Assembly: GCF_014201615.1 (NCBI RefSeq)
Contig: NZ_JACHEU010000003.1
Location: 124,001-188,000 of the forward strand
Reading direction: 5' to 3'
Origin: Aquamicrobium lusatiense
GTDB taxonomy: Bacteria > Pseudomonadota > Alphaproteobacteria > Rhizobiales > Rhizobiaceae
DNA length: 64,000 nt
Positions 8,316 to 16,842 of the stretch are shown here, in pieces; the first letter of the stretch is position 1, and every line of letters starts with the position of its first letter. The translations under genes were made by a program, and so were the position numbers. Under the pieces are notes generated by a model, which saw only the letters and a program-made list of their open reading frames with translations, had not been told where the DNA came from and did no database searches.

Positions 8316-9383
8316 GTGAAGAAGCTTTATTCGGTCCAATATCTTCGCGCCTGCGCCGCGCTGCTGGTTCTGTTCGCGCATGCGTTTTCCCACCAGATTG
8401 GTGCGGACGATCCCGTGATCATCGCCGCGGGTCGTCTGGGCGTGATCCTGTTCTTTGTGATCAGCGGCTTCATCATGGTGTATATTTCGGGAAGCGGCCC
8501 CTTTTCTGCGCCGGTGTTTCTGAAGCGACGGGCCATAAGGATTGTGCCGCTTTACTGGATTTTCACCAGCCTTGCGGCGCTGCTTGCCGCCCTTGCGCCG
8601 GACCTTTTCCAGACAACTGTCTTTACGTGGTCCCATTATCTCCAGTCGCTCGCCTTCATTGTTCACGAAGCGCCCGAACGAGGCGGCGCGAGCCCGATTC
8701 TGTCTCTCGGATGGACCCTCAACTACGAAGTCTATTTCTATATCGTGTTCGCGGCGCTGGCGTTTCTTGGCCTGAGCGCGCGGGTCTATGCGCTGACGGT
8801 CTTTTTCGTCGCGATGTGGCTGGCGGGACTGCTGCTTGCGCCCTCCAGCCCTGTCCTTGAATTCTATCTGGGGGTATCGCCGCTGGCATTCGTCATCGGC
8901 GCATGGATTGGCCGGCGATATCTCGATGGCGGTTTTGCTTCCGAAGCGGGGCACGTCCGGCTGCTGGCATTGGTGGCCATAGCCGGCGTGGCACTTGTCT
9001 TCGTTGATGACGGCACACCGCTCCTGAAACAGATCGGCTTTGCCGGACAGGTTCTGTGGGCGGCAAGCCTGCTGTTGCTTGGCCTCATTCTGGAACCGAA
9101 GATCAGGCATCTGAAGCTGCTCGAACAGCTCGGCGATGCTTCCTACGCCCTTTACCTGTCGCATATCTTCGTGATCGGTGCCGTGGCCTATCTTGCAAAA
9201 CGCTTCGTCGGCTATGAGCATCCCGCCACGGTGTTTCTGGTCTCGCTGGTCAGCATCGTGACAGCATGCATCGCCAGTCTGGTGATCCATGAGCTTGTCG
9301 AGAAGCCGGTGCTTCGCATCCTGAACGGCAGGAGAAAGGTGAAGGGCGCCGCCCATCCTCATGCCGCTACAGGCAACAGGTAG
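8316..9383 (+). CDS. Acyltransferase 3 family membrane protein (OafA/YrhL-like)
   Basis: A 355-residue integral membrane protein with about ten hydrophobic segments. It begins with the family's QYLRACAALLVLFAHA motif (conserved Arg and His), followed by FFVISGF. Later LSLGWTLNYEVYFYIVF matches the conserved mid-region of this family. Such proteins O-acylate cell-surface sugars, lipopolysaccharide or exported glycans. The start is a GTG at 8316 preceded by GAGGGGAA. It stands alone between minus-strand operons, so the acceptor is unknown. Downstream sequence to 9445 is short and featureless. Confidence 0.9.
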   Translation: MKKLYSVQYLRACAALLVLFAHAFSHQIGADDPVIIAAGRLGVILFFVISGFIMVYISGSGPFSAPVFLKRRAIRIVPLYWIFTSLAALLAALAPDLFQTTVFTWSHYLQSLAFIVHEAPERGGASPILSLGWTLNYEVYFYIVFAALAFLGLSARVYALTVFFVAMWLAGLLLAPSSPVLEFYLGVSPLAFVIGAWIGRRYLDGGFASEAGHVRLLALVAIAGVALVFVDDGTPLLKQIGFAGQVLWAASLLLLGLILEPKIRHLKLLEQLGDASYALYLSHIFVIGAVAYLAKRFVGYEHPATVFLVSLVSIVTACIASLVIHELVEKPVLRILNGRRKVKGAAHPHAATGNR

Positions 9384-9445
9384 AGACGCTTCCGGGGCCT
9401 GCATTGCAGGGCCGGGGGGCTTGGCAGGGCAAAGGGCTTGTCCCG

Positions 9446-9742
9446 CTATGCTGCCGACAGCGCCCGCTCGACGGCTTCAGGTTCGTTGCGGATGATCGTG
9501 AGAAGGATACGCGAGGGAGCATCGACCGGCGAGCGGCCCTGCTCCCAGTCCCGGATGCGGCCGAAGGAAAATCCGTATCTGGCAGCAAATTCCTTCTGGG
9601 ACAGCCCCGTTTGCCTGCGAATAGCGCGCACGTCCACCTGCGGAGGGATGTGTACCTTGTAGTCGCTGGCGCCGGCTTCGCCACTGGCAAAGGCAAGCGC
9701 TTCGCGTGCGCCCTGCAAAATTCGTGATCCGGCCTTGCTCAT
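9446..9742 (-). CDS. HigA/NadS-like antitoxin (XRE-family helix-turn-helix), apparently orphan
   Basis: A 98-residue protein ending in a Cro/C1-type helix-turn-helix (VRAIRRQTGLSQKEFAARYG, then WEQGRSP). The N-terminal half resembles antitoxins of HigBA/NadS-type toxin-antitoxin pairs, which bind their own promoter. The start ATG at 9742 follows AGGAG. The toxin gene normally lies immediately upstream, but 9743-9892 (about 150 bp) encodes no RelE/HigB-like protein in any frame I could read. It may be a leftover of a decayed pair or a stand-alone regulator. Confidence 0.8.
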   Translation of the reverse strand: MSKAGSRILQGAREALAFASGEAGASDYKVHIPPQVDVRAIRRQTGLSQKEFAARYGFSFGRIRDWEQGRSPVDAPSRILLTIIRNEPEAVERALSAA

Positions 9743-9892
9743 TTCCTGGCTCCTGTTCTTCTTTTGCCTGCGCAAGGAAGACGGACGTGGATTTTCCGGA
9801 GACGATCCGGCCCCGTCCCCTTTTCGTTCGCTGGCAAACAGGTTGCGGAAGGAGGAGCATGATGGCGGCGCTCTTCCTTCCGCTTTGCAGGC

Positions 9893-10699
9893 TCAGCGGG
9901 TCAGCAGCCCTGCATCGAGCACGAAGCCGGAACCGGTCACGAACCGGCTCTTTTCGCTGGCCAGAAACAGCACCGCTTCGGCCACGTCTTCCGGCTCGAT
10001 CCACGGCACAGGCAGGAGATTGCCGGCCGAGCGCTCCGCGATTTCTTCCGGCGTCGCGCCTTCCATCGCCGCCAGCCCGTCATTCATCGGCGTGTTGACG
10101 CCGGTGGGGTGGACGGTGACCACGCGGATGTTGTCCGGTGCCAGTTCGATGGCCAGCGACTTCGCCAGCCCGACGAGACCGAACTTCGATGCCGAGTAAT
10201 GCGACAGCCGGTTGAGGCCACGCAGGCCGGCAATCGAGGAATTGAACAGGATGACGCCGCTGCCGCGCGCCTTCAGGTGCGGTATGGCATGCTTGGCGAC
10301 CAGCCAGTTGCCCTTGAGGTTGATGTCGAGAACGGCATCCCATTCGTCCTCGCTGAGTTCATGGGCGAGCCCATATGCCGCGATGCCCGCATTGCCGAAC
10401 ACGATGTCGAGGCCGCCGAAGGCCTCCACCGTGCGTTCGATCGCGGCACGCACGTCGTCCTCTCTGCGCACGTCGCCGGTGAGCGGCAGGAAGGCGCCGC
10501 CTTCGGCTGCGATTTCGCGCTGCACGCGGGCGAGCGCTTCCGATGCCTCCGTGACATAGGCAGGGTAAGCCGGTTTGCTGCCGAGGTCGAAACCTGCGAC
10601 CCATGCGCCCTCGCGGGCGAAAGCGAGCGCTGCGGCCTTGCCCTGTCCGTTGGCCGCGCCGGTGATGAAGACGACCTTTCCGTCGAAGCTGCCGGCCAT
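9893..10699 (-). CDS. Short-chain dehydrogenase/reductase (mycofactocin-coupled-like SDR)
   Basis: A 268-residue classical SDR. The cofactor motif TGAANGQGKA is near residue 12, NAGIA near 97, the catalytic Ser lies in FNSSIAG, and YSASK is the catalytic Tyr/Lys pair. The C-terminus GSGFVLDAGLLTR is typical. An insertion after the second beta strand resembles SDRs annotated as mycofactocin-coupled, but no mycofactocin genes are visible here. The start ATG at 10699 follows AGGAAA and lies just past the stop of the AhpD-like gene, with which it forms a two-gene operon. It would oxidise an alcohol or reduce a ketone; the substrate is unknown. Confidence 0.9.
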   Translation of the reverse strand: MAGSFDGKVVFITGAANGQGKAAALAFAREGAWVAGFDLGSKPAYPAYVTEASEALARVQREIAAEGGAFLPLTGDVRREDDVRAAIERTVEAFGGLDIVFGNAGIAAYGLAHELSEDEWDAVLDINLKGNWLVAKHAIPHLKARGSGVILFNSSIAGLRGLNRLSHYSASKFGLVGLAKSLAIELAPDNIRVVTVHPTGVNTPMNDGLAAMEGATPEEIAERSAGNLLPVPWIEPEDVAEAVLFLASEKSRFVTGSGFVLDAGLLTR

Positions 10700-10700
10700 G

Positions 10701-11225
10701 TCAGGCTTTCCTGTAGGGTTCGAGTTCGGGATCGGGGCTGACCTCCACGACATTGTTGAAGATGTTGGTGGCGATCATCAGTCCGGCAAAGGCCACCAGA
10801 TCGACCCGCGTCTTCTCGTCGTAGCGTTCGCTGATCCTCGCCCATATCTCCGGCGGCACCGCATTGGAGTTGCGCGCGATCGCCTGTCCGAAATCGATCA
10901 GCAGCTGTTCTTCCTCGTCCGGCTGGAACTCCTCGGGGGAGAAGCCCGCATCGATCAGCGCACGGCGGAAGAACAGCGTGCAGATCAGACAGTCGCTGGC
11001 CGCGGAAATGGCATGCGAGTAGAGCCAGAACGCCCGATCCGGCAGCGCTTTCGCAAGCTCGTCGCGCAGCGTGTACCATTCCATATAGGCCCGGTAGGCC
11101 GGCGGCGAATGCAGGAGCGTGCGCTTCATGTTGGTGACATGGCCGCGCGCGCGAACCTCCTCGTCATGCGCCTCCCGGATGTCGGGTGCGGCCGTCGTGT
11201 AATCGATCTGGCTGATATGTGGCAT
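10701..11225 (-). CDS. Carboxymuconolactone decarboxylase / AhpD-like protein
   Basis: A 174-residue all-helical protein of the AhpD-like fold. The redox/active CxxC is visible in AASDCLICTLFFRRALIDAG (about residues 80-100), followed by the family's RALIDAG-type helix. Members are peroxidase-reducing disulfide proteins or gamma-carboxymuconolactone decarboxylases; the CxxC favours the AhpD-like branch. The start ATG at 11225 follows AAGGAGAG. It is the first gene of an operon with the SDR at 9893-10699, separated by one base. Confidence 0.85.
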   Translation of the reverse strand: MPHISQIDYTTAAPDIREAHDEEVRARGHVTNMKRTLLHSPPAYRAYMEWYTLRDELAKALPDRAFWLYSHAISAASDCLICTLFFRRALIDAGFSPEEFQPDEEEQLLIDFGQAIARNSNAVPPEIWARISERYDEKTRVDLVAFAGLMIATNIFNNVVEVSPDPELEPYRKA

Positions 11226-11308
11226 CGATGCTCTCTCCTTGTGCGAGGGCATTCTAGCCCCGGTGAGGGCCTCGCCCGAGCAAGCCACCGCTCGCTGCCT
11301 TGTCCGTT

Positions 11309-11325
11309 CGGAGAAAAATTCTCCG
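11309..11325. promoter_or_regulatory. Palindromic site upstream of the AhpD-like/SDR operon
   Basis: CGGAGAA (11309-11315) and TTCTCCG (11319-11325) form a perfect 7-bp inverted repeat with an AAA centre, about 84 bp upstream of the minus-strand start at 11225. It is a plausible operator for the 11225-9893 operon. No regulator gene is adjacent. Confidence 0.35.
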
Positions 11326-11501
11326 GGCGCGCGCACTTCCCCGCACGTCGTTTCCCCGCAGCGGAAAACGGATTTGCTTCGCCTTCGGGCGACGGCGGGT
11401 GAAATTTTCCCTTCTCGCCGGGTGCTTTGGTTTTCGCAGGCTTAAAAAGATGCGCTGCTTTGTGTGATCGTAATGCAAGTCAACGCAATGAGCATCCGAC
11501 G

Positions 11502-11723
11502 ATGAGCGGTTTTATTAAGCGAATATATTCTGCGATTGTAAGCAGTTTGGAAATTGAATCTTCAAAACGTGACGAATGTCGGTGCTCATTCGGTGATGAA
11601 TTACATTCATCAGATATAAATTTTCTTATTTCCAGTCAGGACGGATCTCAGATCCTGCACACGTTTCTGGAGCCTGAGCCGATCATCTGGACGGTCAGCC
11701 CACGCTTTTCGCGACCTGCCTGA
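11502..11723 (+). CDS. Possible small AT-rich gene, unknown function
   Basis: A 73-codon reading frame (MSGFIKRIYSAIV...) in a stretch clearly poorer in G+C than its neighbours. It ends 31 bp before the sulfhydrylase gene. The ribosome site is weak and I recognise no domain. The product would be soluble and slightly acidic. The same stretch holds short palindromes (GAATATATTC at 11521-11530, GGATCTCAGATCC at 11643-11655), so it may be regulatory leader DNA rather than a gene. It could also be a leader peptide frame. Confidence 0.25.
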   Translation: MSGFIKRIYSAIVSSLEIESSKRDECRCSFGDELHSSDINFLISSQDGSQILHTFLEPEPIIWTVSPRFSRPA

Positions 11724-11754
11724 ACTTTCCCATCCGAAAAATACGAAGAAGATC

Positions 11755-13053
11755 ATGAGCATTGAAAATCTGAAGCCTGAGACTCTGGCCCTGCACGGCG
11801 GCACCTATCGGTCCGATTCCGCCACCGGCGCGGTTGCAGTGCCGATCTATCAGACCACGTCCTACCAGTTTCGGGACACCGATCATGCCGACAAGCTGTT
11901 CTCTCTGGATGAGGATGGCCATATCTACACCCGCGTTTCCAACCCCACGCAGGATGCCTTCGAGCAGCGGCTGGCGGCTCTGGAGGGTGGTGCTGCGGCG
12001 CTGGCGGTGGCGTCCGGCCAGACGGCCTCGGCCTACTCCATCCTCAATCTTGCCGGCGCCGGCGACAATGTGGTGAGCGCCACAGATCTCTATGGCGGCA
12101 CATGGGCGCTGTTTGCCGCAACGCTGAAGCATTTCGGCGTCGAGGTTCGTTTCGTCGATCCCTCCGATCCGGAGAATTTCCGCCGGGCGACCGATGAGCG
12201 CACCAAAGCCTATTATGCGGAATCCCTGCCCAATCCGAAGCTCAACGTCTTCCCGATCCGCGAAGTGGCGGATATCGGGCGGGAACTCGGCGTGCCGCTG
12301 ATCGTCGACAACACGGCCGCTCCGCTCATCATCCGGCCTCTGGAGCATGGTGCCGCGGCTGTCGTCTACTCGGCCACCAAATATATCGGCGGTCACGGCA
12401 CCTCGATCGGCGGCGCCATCGTCGATGGCGGCAACTTTCCGTGGGAGGAGCATGCCGAACGCTTCCCCACGCTGAACCAGCCGGACCCCAGCTATCACGG
12501 CAAGGTGTGGGTGGAGGCGGCGAAGCCTCTCGGGCCGGTTGCCTATGTGCTGCGCGCCCGCACCGTGCTGCTGCGCGACGTGGGCGCCGCCATCAGCCCG
12601 TTCAACGCCTTCCAGCTCATTCAGGGGCTGGAGACGCTGCCGCTGCGCATCCGCCAGCACAATGAGAATGCCGTGAAGGTGGCCGAGTACCTGCAAGGCC
12701 ACCCCAAGGTCTCGAAGGTCATCTTCCCGCGGTATGCGACCGGCGAGGAAAAACGGCGGGCCGAGGCCTATCTGAAGCCCGGAAGCTATGGCGCGCTGCT
12801 CGGCTTCGAGCTGAAGGGCGGGCGCGAGGCGGGGCGCGGCTTCATCAACGCGCTTCAGCTTTTCTATCACGTCGCCAATATCGGCGATGCGCGTTCGCTG
12901 GCCATCCACCCGTCCACCACCACGCATTCGCAGCTTTCGGAGGAAGACCAGCTCGCGACCGGCGTGACCCCCGGCTATGTGCGCCTGTCGATCGGCATCG
13001 AGGATGCGGACGATCTGATCCGCGATCTTTCGCAGGCTCTGGAACAGGCCTGA
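11755..13053 (+). CDS. metY: O-acetylhomoserine aminocarboxypropyltransferase (sulfhydrylase)
   Basis: A 432-residue PLP enzyme of the Cys/Met metabolism family. It joins sulfide (or methanethiol) to O-acetylhomoserine, giving homocysteine (or methionine). It begins with ETLALHGG and PIYQTTSYQF and carries YTRVSNPT. The PLP lysine is K209 in YSATKYIGGHG, and the C-terminal STTTHSQL with GVTPGYVRLSIGIED is typical of MetY. Its length fits. It heads an operon with a sulfonate-type ABC transporter (31 bp to the next gene), linking organosulfur uptake to sulfur assimilation. No SAM riboswitch was recognised upstream. Confidence 0.93.
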   Translation: MSIENLKPETLALHGGTYRSDSATGAVAVPIYQTTSYQFRDTDHADKLFSLDEDGHIYTRVSNPTQDAFEQRLAALEGGAAALAVASGQTASAYSILNLAGAGDNVVSATDLYGGTWALFAATLKHFGVEVRFVDPSDPENFRRATDERTKAYYAESLPNPKLNVFPIREVADIGRELGVPLIVDNTAAPLIIRPLEHGAAAVVYSATKYIGGHGTSIGGAIVDGGNFPWEEHAERFPTLNQPDPSYHGKVWVEAAKPLGPVAYVLRARTVLLRDVGAAISPFNAFQLIQGLETLPLRIRQHNENAVKVAEYLQGHPKVSKVIFPRYATGEEKRRAEAYLKPGSYGALLGFELKGGREAGRGFINALQLFYHVANIGDARSLAIHPSTTTHSQLSEEDQLATGVTPGYVRLSIGIEDADDLIRDLSQALEQA

Positions 13054-13083
13054 GCAGCTTCACAAAAATCGAGAGGGACGGCT

Positions 13084-14118
13084 ATGAGCGGCACATCCGA
13101 AATCAGGGCGAAAGGCATCTCCCGCCGGAAATTCCTTGGCGCGGCGGGGGCGCTGGGCGCGGGCGTGGCAGCAGGTGGCGTGCTGTCGCGCCCGTCGCCG
13201 GGCTTCGCCACGGCGGGCAATCCCACCAGGATCAGGCTGTCGTGGACCGAGTTCGCGGCCTGCCATTCGCCTGTCGCCTATGGTGTGTCGGAAGGGGTTT
13301 ATGCAAAGCACGGGCTCGACGTGGAGCTGTTCTATCAGGGGGCCAGCGGGCAGACGCTGATCCAGTCCATCGCCACCAACAAGACCGATGCCGGAGCGGG
13401 CCTGCTTTACGACTGGGTCAAGCCACTGGAGCAGGGGCTGGACGTAAAACTGTTCGTCGGCTCGCATGGCGGCTGCACGCGGCTGCTGGCCTCGAAATCT
13501 TCCGGCATCACAAGGCTGGAAGACCTGAAGGGAAAGAAGATCGCTTCCTACGATGTGGCGAGCCCGCCCAAGCACTCGTTTCAGGTGGCGCTGGCCAAGG
13601 CAGGGCTCGACCCCGAGCGCGACGTGGAATGGCTCAACGTGCCGTTCGATCTGGTCGGCGAGGTGGTGGGGCGCGGCGAGGCCGATGCGCTCGCCCATCT
13701 CGATCCATGGGCCTATGCGCACAAGAAGAAATTCGACCTGCATGAGGTCCACAACACCCAAAGCGGCGTGTTCGAGGGCGCGGTGTGCTGCGTTCTGGGC
13801 GTCAACTCGAATTTCCTTGAAGCCAATCGCGATGCCGTGCGCCGGCTGGCAGAGGCCAATATCGAGCTGCACGAATTCGCCGCCGCCAATCCCGACAAGG
13901 TGGCAGACTGGTTCGTGAAGAACCTCAATCCCGGTTTTCCGCTGGAAGACATTCACGACAACATCGCCTCGTGGGACCTGCACAATCACCCGGTCGGCAA
14001 GGAACTGGTGGAGCAGGTGAAGTGGGCGGCGGATGACCTTTCGCTGATCAAGGTGCTCGATCCGACCACCGACAGCCGCGAACTGGCCGATCGCGTCACC
14101 ATCGACATTCTGGCCTGA
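13084..14118 (+). CDS. ABC transporter substrate-binding protein (SsuA/TauA-like, Tat signal)
   Basis: A 344-residue periplasmic protein with a twin-arginine signal (ISRRKFLGAAG) and a cleavage region near residue 44. The SsuA/NrtA fold is seen in HSPVAYGVSEGVYAKHGLDVELF, the LEDLKGKKIASYD loop, and the ADALAHLDPWAYAHKKKF segment. Members bind alkanesulfonates, taurine, sulfate esters or nitrate. Being second in an operon led by metY argues for a sulfur compound. The start ATG at 13084 follows GAGAGGGACGGCT. Confidence 0.92.
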   Translation: MSGTSEIRAKGISRRKFLGAAGALGAGVAAGGVLSRPSPGFATAGNPTRIRLSWTEFAACHSPVAYGVSEGVYAKHGLDVELFYQGASGQTLIQSIATNKTDAGAGLLYDWVKPLEQGLDVKLFVGSHGGCTRLLASKSSGITRLEDLKGKKIASYDVASPPKHSFQVALAKAGLDPERDVEWLNVPFDLVGEVVGRGEADALAHLDPWAYAHKKKFDLHEVHNTQSGVFEGAVCCVLGVNSNFLEANRDAVRRLAEANIELHEFAAANPDKVADWFVKNLNPGFPLEDIHDNIASWDLHNHPVGKELVEQVKWAADDLSLIKVLDPTTDSRELADRVTIDILA

Positions 14119-14134
14119 GCAAGAGGCCGGGAAA

Positions 14135-15136
14135 TTGAGCAGCGTGACGGAAAACGCGCGGTCCGACGGTTATGGAAGCGCTGTAAATGCCCGGCAGCTG
14201 TGGCGGCCGGGTTTCTATGCCGCCGCGGCCTGGCTGCTGGCGGCCGCGATCACCATCGGGCTCCCCGACGTCGTGCCATGGGGCAGCGCCAATGTCTTTG
14301 CCGGGCTGCTGGTCGGCGGGGCTGTAATTTTCGCCCTGCTCGGCTTCGGAATCGATCGGCTTGGCCGGGCGCGTGATCCGATCGCCTGGTATGGCCCATG
14401 GGCGATCGCGCTGGGGATCTGGTTCGCGCTCTGGGAACTGATCACCGCCAAGCTCGGCTGGATGCCCAAGCCGTTCTTCTCGCCGCCGCACGGCCTGCTG
14501 CACGTCTATATCGTGGACTGGGAGCGTATCCTGATCTGCATCGCCTATACGGCGCGGCTGTGGTCGATCGGCTTCTTCTCAGGGATTGCCGTCGGCTTTG
14601 TGATCGGTGTCTCCCTTGGCTGGTCGAAGAGCTTTTCCTACTGGGGCATGCCGGTGCTCAAGCTGATCGGCCCGGTGCCCGCCAGCGCGTGGATCCCGGC
14701 GACCTTCTTCCTGTTCCCGACGACCTTTCAGGCCAGCATCTTCCTCGTCGCGCTGGCGTCCGGAATCCCGGTGGCGATCCTCACCGCTTCAGGCGTCGGT
14801 CAGGTCAACCGGGCCTATTACGACGTCGCCCGCACGCTGGGTGCGGACAGCCGCTTTCTGGTGTTGTGGGTGGCCATCCCGGCGGCCCTGCCGAATGTCT
14901 TCGTCGGCCTGTTCATGGGGCTCTACTACTCGTTCGCCGTGCTGGTGGTGGCCGAGATGCTCGGCGCGAAATACGGCCTCGGCTGGTATCTCCAGTTCCA
15001 GACCGCCTATTCGGCCTATGCCAATGTCTACGCCATGCTGATCATCATGGCGCTGCTGTGCTCAGGTCTGGTCAAGCTGCTGTTCGTGGTGCGCGACAGG
15101 GTGCTCGACTGGCAGAAAGGGGTGGTGCAATGGTAG
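14135..15136 (+). CDS. ABC transporter permease, SsuC/TauC-like, with long N-terminal extension
   Basis: A 333-residue permease. The core transporter domain (about residues 135-325) has the EAA loop YDVARTLGADSRFLVLWVAIP. Before it lie two or three extra hydrophobic segments (about residues 25-105) not usual in SsuC. The start is TTG at 14135, preceded by AAGAGG at good spacing; a GTG at 14144 is the alternative. It overlaps the ATPase gene by 7 bp. Confidence 0.9.
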   Translation: MSSVTENARSDGYGSAVNARQLWRPGFYAAAAWLLAAAITIGLPDVVPWGSANVFAGLLVGGAVIFALLGFGIDRLGRARDPIAWYGPWAIALGIWFALWELITAKLGWMPKPFFSPPHGLLHVYIVDWERILICIAYTARLWSIGFFSGIAVGFVIGVSLGWSKSFSYWGMPVLKLIGPVPASAWIPATFFLFPTTFQASIFLVALASGIPVAILTASGVGQVNRAYYDVARTLGADSRFLVLWVAIPAALPNVFVGLFMGLYYSFAVLVVAEMLGAKYGLGWYLQFQTAYSAYANVYAMLIIMALLCSGLVKLLFVVRDRVLDWQKGVVQW

Positions 15137-15921
15137 CGGCCGCGACTGCCGCCAGTGCAGCCGAAACCGTGTCCGGTCTTGCGCTGAGCTTCCGTGGCAT
15201 TTTCCATGAATTCAGGCTGGATGGAAAGCCGCTGCCGGTGCTGGCCGGCATCGATCTGGAAATCACGGCGGGTGATTTCGTGGCGCTGCTCGGGCCTTCC
15301 GGCTGCGGCAAGTCCACCTTGCTGCGTCTGGCCGCCGGTCTTGATATCCCTGCATCGGGTGTGGTGCTCGCCGACGGGGACGCTATCACCGGGCCTGATC
15401 CGGCGCGTGTTCTGGTGTTTCAGGACCCGACCTTGTTTCCATGGCGCAGCGTGCGCGACAATGTCGCCATCGGACCGCAGGCGAGAGGCATCGTGCGGGA
15501 AGCACAGGCGCGCATCGATGCGGCGGTGGATCTGGTCGGGCTTTCCGACTTCGCCGGCGCCTATCCGCATCAGCTTTCGGGCGGCATGGCGCAGCGCGCG
15601 GCGCTTGCCCGCGCGCTGGTCAACGATCCGCGCCTGCTGCTGCTCGACGAGCCGCTCGGCAAGCTCGATTCGCTCACGCGCCTTGCCATGCAGGATGAGC
15701 TGCTTCGGCTCTGGCAGAGTGCGGGCTATACCGCGCTGCTCGTGACCCACGATGTCGAGGAAGCTCTGCTGCTCGCCAACCGGGTGATCGTGCTGAGCGA
15801 CCGTCCAGCCGCGATCAGGGCGGATATCGCCATCGATCTGCCGCATCCGCGCCGGCGCGACGATGCCGGCATCGTGCGCCTGCGTCACGATATTCTCTCC
15901 ATCATGGGATATGGCGCATGA
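15130..15921 (+). CDS. ABC transporter ATP-binding protein, SsuB-like
   Basis: A 263-residue ATPase. Walker A is GPSGCGKSTLL, the signature is LSGGMAQRAALARAL, Walker B is LLLLDEPLGKLD, and the switch His lies in LLVTHDVEEAL. This is the sulfonate/nitrate/taurine pattern. The start ATG at 15130 lies inside the last codons of the permease gene, so they are translationally coupled. Longer in-frame sequence upstream is only antiframe of the permease. Confidence 0.93.
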   Translation: MVAAATAASAAETVSGLALSFRGIFHEFRLDGKPLPVLAGIDLEITAGDFVALLGPSGCGKSTLLRLAAGLDIPASGVVLADGDAITGPDPARVLVFQDPTLFPWRSVRDNVAIGPQARGIVREAQARIDAAVDLVGLSDFAGAYPHQLSGGMAQRAALARALVNDPRLLLLDEPLGKLDSLTRLAMQDELLRLWQSAGYTALLVTHDVEEALLLANRVIVLSDRPAAIRADIAIDLPHPRRRDDAGIVRLRHDILSIMGYGA

Positions 15922-16259
15922 GGCTGTTCGTTCTGCCCGGCAGGCTGGTCAAGCTGCTGGAAGTCCTCGGGCCCGCGCTGATTGGGCTTGCGATCGTGTG
16001 GTGGGGCGTCGTCTACGGACAGGTGATCGCCAATACCGGCATGGCGCCGCAGCGCACTCTGCCATGCCTGCTCCAGACCTCGGACCTGTGTTCGCTGGCC
16101 ATGTCGCTGTGCAAGGAGTGGCATTTCCTCGGCATCAAACGCTACTCGGCCGAACTTCTGTGGATCGGCACCGGCATCAGCTTGCTGGCGCTGGCTGCCG
16201 GAACGAGGAAAGATGGCGGCGGGCAAAATGCCGGCCTGAGCGATCACGCGCACGACTAG
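15918..16259 (+). CDS. Small two-span membrane protein of unknown function, last gene of the sulfur transport operon
   Basis: A 113-residue protein whose ATG overlaps the ATPase stop (ATGA), so it is almost certainly translated. Two hydrophobic segments lie at about residues 17-37 and 80-96. Between them is a loop with three cysteines (PCLLQTSDLCSLAMSLC), and the C-terminal tail is charged. I do not recognise the family. The segments and loop suggest a helix-loop-helix protein with a Cys-rich periplasmic or cytosolic loop. It may be an accessory subunit of the transporter. Confidence 0.7.
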   Translation: MRLFVLPGRLVKLLEVLGPALIGLAIVWWGVVYGQVIANTGMAPQRTLPCLLQTSDLCSLAMSLCKEWHFLGIKRYSAELLWIGTGISLLALAAGTRKDGGGQNAGLSDHAHD

Positions 16260-16792
16260 CCGGACTTGCCATTACAGGAGGCAAGGGGACGGCCTTGTTT
16301 CTGCCGTTCGTTCGATACGCTCACGAAAATTCCATGTCCTGAATCCGGTGCGGGGCCATGATGTTCCGACCGGAAACCATAGGGCTGATGCAGGTGCAGG
16401 ACGTCTGAAGGCAGACAGAAATGGCGCATCCGCGACATTTCCAGGGCGCCTGAGGTGTCGGTGCGCATGCGTGCATCCGGTCGCCCGATGCTCATCCGCA
16501 GGTCTTCCGGGTGCGGATTTTTCGTTTGGGTACAGGTCGCGCCAATAGCCACGCGGTAACGGGTTTGCGTCCGGCCCGGCATAGCGGGCTATCCTATCTA
16601 TCCCCGCCTCCGCCGGCGACATTTGTCGCCGATACCGTCGCTCCGTTTTCACTTTCCACAGGCTTGAGGCTGGCAGAGTGGGGCGGGTTTTCCTGTCTGC
16701 AGCGTTCGCCATGTTTGCATCGGCAGCACCCAACGCCGGATCTCTTCGCTGCACCGGTTGCCGCAGTCTGCCGCAGCTCTTTTCGGGTGAGC
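16260..16792. other. Long intergenic stretch without a recognised gene
   Basis: Between the small membrane protein and the promoter block at 16793 I see no protein that looks real. A weak hairpin with a following TTT (CAAGG 16282-16286 / CCTTG 16293-16297) may end the sulfur operon. The strongest signal is the perfect inverted repeat described at 16614-16631. Confidence 0.5.
16614..16631. promoter_or_regulatory. Perfect 8-bp inverted repeat (operator-like)
   Basis: CGGCGACA (16614-16621), TT, TGTCGCCG (16624-16631). The 2-nt spacer is too tight for an RNA hairpin and fits a protein-binding palindrome. It lies about 170 bp upstream of the promoter block at 16793-16842. Which regulator binds is unknown. 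Confidence 0.4.
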
Positions 16793-16842
16793 ATTTTTTC
16801 CCTTGACAAAACAAGCCGAAACCTCCTGAATATTCATTATTA
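16793..16842 (+). promoter_or_regulatory. Promoter/operator block A, near-identical to block B at 29405-29454
   Basis: A T-tract, then CCTTGACA (-35 hexamer TTGACA at 16803-16808), 17 bp, and CTGAAT (16826-16831) as the -10 position. Overlapping it is the imperfect inverted repeat GAATA-TTCAT-TATTA (16828-16842). By hand count 36 of 50 positions match the minus-strand block at 29454-29405, including all key elements at the same spacing. It drives the thioesterase/TetR/dehydrogenase/ligase genes. Confidence 0.7.

Noticed and set aside
9743..9892. RelE/HigB toxin gene upstream of the antitoxin-like gene
   Set aside because: All three minus-strand frames read as arginine-rich or unrelated sequence with no toxin motifs.
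11430..11754. SAM-II type riboswitch in front of metY
   Set aside because: Expected in alphaproteobacterial methionine genes, but I could not find the conserved GATAAA...GCTAAA pairing elements. A covariance-model search would settle it.
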